NCBI GenBank assembly: GCA_002171275.2
Contig: NHFZ02000021.1
Span: 1-27,229 of the forward strand
Length of the DNA stretch: 27,229 bases
Reading direction: 5' to 3'
From: Pelagibacteraceae bacterium TMED124
GTDB lineage: Bacteria > Pseudomonadota > Alphaproteobacteria > Pelagibacterales > Pelagibacteraceae
Below are positions 24,953-27,229 of this stretch, piece by piece. The notes beneath the pieces are model-generated. The model saw nothing but the letters and a program-made list of their open reading frames with translations, had not been told where the DNA came from and did no database searches. The first letter of the stretch is position 1; each line of letters opens with the position of its first letter. The translations under genes and the position numbers were made by a program.

Positions 24953-26030
24953 TAATTTGAATAATTCCTACTGAACAAAATAAAGTCAAAACAATTATTG
25001 GTGACCACACAGAAACTACCATTGGAATTCTTTCAGTGGCACCTAAAGCCATAGAAAAGTTTTTTAAATAAAAGATAATTACGCAAGTAATTATTGAAAG
25101 CAATATATAATAGATATTTTGCCTCGTATCATTGGAGTTAAGACAAAATATTGATGCCAAACAAACCATTAAAATTAAAAAAAATGGCAATGATAGATAG
25201 TAGTGTTTCTTCTCTTCCAAAAGTTTATGATTATAGCCTTTTTTTACCAACTCATCTATCTCAGTCATGATCTTATAAAATGACAAAGTATCCAAGTTGG
25301 AATAAATGGAATTTAATTTTTCTTTATTAAAAGTTGATTTAAAAGTTAATTCTTCGAACTTTTGACTTGATCCATTTTCACCAAAAGTAGATCTAAAACC
25401 ATCTTTGACGATCCATTTTGTATTCAATATATCCGCACTTTTTGCCTCAATTCTCTCAATTAAAACATTTTTTTCATTAAGTTTATAGATACTGACATCT
25501 AATAATAGGTCGCCCTCAATTTTTTTTGATTTAATAAAATTTGTCTTACTTCCAATTTTTTCTTTCACCCATACACCATTATTAGTAATTGATGCTAAAT
25601 GAGATTTATCAAGATCATAACTGCCTTTTACATCTTCATAGTATTTCACCATAAGCGAGGTAAAAGGACTTAATGCTAAGAGAATTATAATACCTAAAAA
25701 GAATGCGGTAGTACTAAACAGATAAACAAATTTTCCACTATTAAAACCAAAAGTTTTTAAAGATAAAATTTCGTTTTTTTGTTTTAATTTTATCAAAACC
25801 CACATTGATGAGAGAAATATAATAAAAGGGAAAATATTTATTAAAATACTTGGCACAATCATAAAAGAGAGCGCTAAAGGAAGTATTATTCCTACATCAT
25901 AATCTGAAAAATAAGTGATTTCTTCACGCAGGTTCATTATTAAACCTCCTGCTAAAAAAATTAAAAAAACGTTCATTGTACTCAACATAAATTCTTTTAT
26001 TAAATAAGTATTAATTACTGAATTTCTCAT
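24942..26030 (-). CDS. lptG: LPS export permease LptG
   Basis: LptG with LptF forms the inner-membrane channel of the LptB2FG transporter that extracts LPS. The 362-residue protein has the YjgP/YjgQ layout: three N-terminal transmembrane segments (about 15-35, 50-78 and 100-122), a periplasmic jellyroll domain (about 130-265), and three C-terminal segments (about 275-360). The motif KQKNEILSLKTFGFN (82-96) is the cytoplasmic coupling region that contacts LptB. It starts in the ATGA overlap with lptF, preceded by an A-rich AAAAAAGG that can act as a Shine-Dalgarno sequence. I name it LptG because it follows LptF and has the closer LptG-like opening. Confidence 0.93.
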   Translation of the reverse strand: MRNSVINTYLIKEFMLSTMNVFLIFLAGGLIMNLREEITYFSDYDVGIILPLALSFMIVPSILINIFPFIIFLSSMWVLIKLKQKNEILSLKTFGFNSGKFVYLFSTTAFFLGIIILLALSPFTSLMVKYYEDVKGSYDLDKSHLASITNNGVWVKEKIGSKTNFIKSKKIEGDLLLDVSIYKLNEKNVLIERIEAKSADILNTKWIVKDGFRSTFGENGSSQKFEELTFKSTFNKEKLNSIYSNLDTLSFYKIMTEIDELVKKGYNHKLLEEKKHYYLSLPFFLILMVCLASIFCLNSNDTRQNIYYILLSIITCVIIFYLKNFSMALGATERIPMVVSVWSPIIVLTLFCSVGIIQINEK

Positions 26031-27196
26031 CCTTTTTTCCTTAAATTTTCATACAAAAAATTTCTTATAATTTCAAAGTATATCAGTGGCAACATTATTA
26101 AAGGAGCCAAGTAATATATCAAAGAATTAGTAAAAGATTTTCCTGAGTACTTGACCAATATCTCAGCCAAAACTAATATTAAAAAAGCAAAAATAGGATA
26201 AAAATATCTATAAAAAATTTTAAATTTACTTTCCTCTCTTGGATTTAAAAGAAAACAAAGAACCAATGTTATTATTGGTATGTAAAGAGGCATACCAAAT
26301 CTTCTATTTATTTCAGATAATACATCATTTTTTTTATGGTCTCGTGGACAGTTCAAAATGATTTTGTTATCTCTATCAAAAAAACACTTTATAAGAAGAT
26401 AGGATGAGGTTTCTTGTATCTTAGTTTGCGTTATAGACCTTGTTTGAACATTTTCTAATTTAAGAACTGTTTTTTCAAATTTTATAGTTTGAATCTTATT
26501 TTTGATTTCATCACCCTCGGAAATTTTTTCGGACTGAATTATTCCATTACGCAATATTAAAACTGGATTATTTGAATCTGCAACCCGACCTTTTTTTGCA
26601 ATTATTGTAACATTGTCTGTACTACTAGCATTTTCAATACTTTTAAGAACTGAACTTTCATCTCTAATAAAAATATTTTCCATATCACCATTTTCAGATT
26701 TTTTCTCAACATAAATTGTTAAGCCAGGAACAGAGTCGTTAAATTGATTGGTTTTAACCATACTTGATATAAAATCAAAATTAGATGATTTAATTAAAGT
26801 TCTTGAATGATTTAATATATTTGGATTTATAATGGTTGCAAAAATTAGCTGAAATAAAGTTACAATTAAAGAAACTTTAACAAAAAAATTAACAAGATTT
26901 AATTTGTTTAAACCAGAGGTCCATAGAATCATTAATTCATTTTCATTTTCAAACTTAATTATTGATAGAACTAATGCTATCAAAAATGATAGAGGTATAA
27001 ATTTGGTTAATATTTTGGGAACGTTGAGAAGAGAATAACCAAGGTAAACTGACAAGGCATGACCATCATCTACAACCAAATCGAGGAAGTTTACAGCCTG
27101 GACAGTCCAAACTATCGCAGTAAAAGTGAATAAAGTTATTAAAAAATACTTGCTTAATTCTAGAAAAAAGTGCTTATAAATTTTATTACTCAACAT
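26027..27196 (-). CDS. lptF: LPS export permease LptF
   Basis: LptF is the partner permease of LptG. The 389-residue protein has N-terminal transmembrane segments at about 15-36, 63-82 and 103-122, a periplasmic jellyroll domain (about 130-290) and three C-terminal segments (about 310-380). FENENELMILWTSGLNK (82-98) is the LptB-coupling region. It is the first gene of the minus-strand envelope block in this window. Upstream of its ATG only 33 bases remain, with TATATA-like sequence that could be part of a promoter; the rest lies beyond the window, so whether it heads the operon is not visible. Confidence 0.93.
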   Translation of the reverse strand: MLSNKIYKHFFLELSKYFLITLFTFTAIVWTVQAVNFLDLVVDDGHALSVYLGYSLLNVPKILTKFIPLSFLIALVLSIIKFENENELMILWTSGLNKLNLVNFFVKVSLIVTLFQLIFATIINPNILNHSRTLIKSSNFDFISSMVKTNQFNDSVPGLTIYVEKKSENGDMENIFIRDESSVLKSIENASSTDNVTIIAKKGRVADSNNPVLILRNGIIQSEKISEGDEIKNKIQTIKFEKTVLKLENVQTRSITQTKIQETSSYLLIKCFFDRDNKIILNCPRDHKKNDVLSEINRRFGMPLYIPIITLVLCFLLNPREESKFKIFYRYFYPIFAFLILVLAEILVKYSGKSFTNSLIYYLAPLIMLPLIYFEIIRNFLYENLRKKG

Positions 27197-27229
27197 TGTT
27201 ATTGTTTTTGTATATAATTAAAGCAACTA

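Noticed and set aside
1..27229. Search for mobile elements, CRISPR, tRNA/rRNA genes, toxin-antitoxin or defence modules
   Set aside because: Every stretch is accounted for by housekeeping genes with short junctions, and no array of repeats, transposase, integrase or tRNA-like cloverleaf is visible.

Overview
This window is an AT-rich, tightly packed stretch of an alphaproteobacterial chromosome. The likely source is the SAR11 clade (Pelagibacterales), based on low G+C, lysine/asparagine-rich proteins, short or overlapping gene junctions and alphaproteobacterial gene order. The assignment comes from reading the sequence, not from a database search. All 27 protein genes are core housekeeping genes. 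I see no tRNA, rRNA, CRISPR array, insertion sequence, prophage or attachment site, and no gene-free stretch over about 100 bases.

Layout, left to right. recA and alaS are on the plus strand, separated by a strong terminator hairpin. icd is on the minus strand and runs tail-to-tail into alaS. A seven-gene plus-strand block follows: psd-pssA (phosphatidylethanolamine synthesis), rlmE (23S rRNA methylation), a small exported TPR-like protein, panB (pantothenate), a YfgM-like membrane protein and bamB (outer-membrane assembly). Next is a minus-strand block that reads, in transcription order, rpsF-rpsR-rplI-dnaB-MMPL/RND transporter-cvpA-purF. Then come fabD-fabG-acpP-gmk on the plus strand and, facing them, a minus-strand envelope block read as lptF-lptG-lptD-surA-pdxA-rsmA.

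The genes serve translation (rpsF, rpsR, rplI, alaS, rlmE, rsmA), replication and repair (dnaB, recA), fatty acid and phospholipid synthesis (fabD, fabG, acpP, psd, pssA), outer-membrane and LPS assembly (lptD, lptF, lptG, surA-like, bamB, yfgM-like) and cofactor or nucleotide synthesis (panB, pdxA, purF, gmk, icd). Within blocks genes abut or overlap, often by ATGA, so most are probably co-transcribed and translationally coupled. Clear Shine-Dalgarno sequences are rare (recA, acpP, lptG).

I did not find a new defence, mobile or biosynthetic system, and I do not think one is hidden here. The points worth a second look are small. They include a SurA reduced to its chaperone core, an MMPL transporter where alphaproteobacteria commonly carry alr-radA, absence of fabF/mltG between acpP and gmk, a dyad shared by overlapping rpsF and fabD promoters, a divergent PdxA, dyads upstream of recA, alaS and dnaB, and an 11-A tract inside rlmE.
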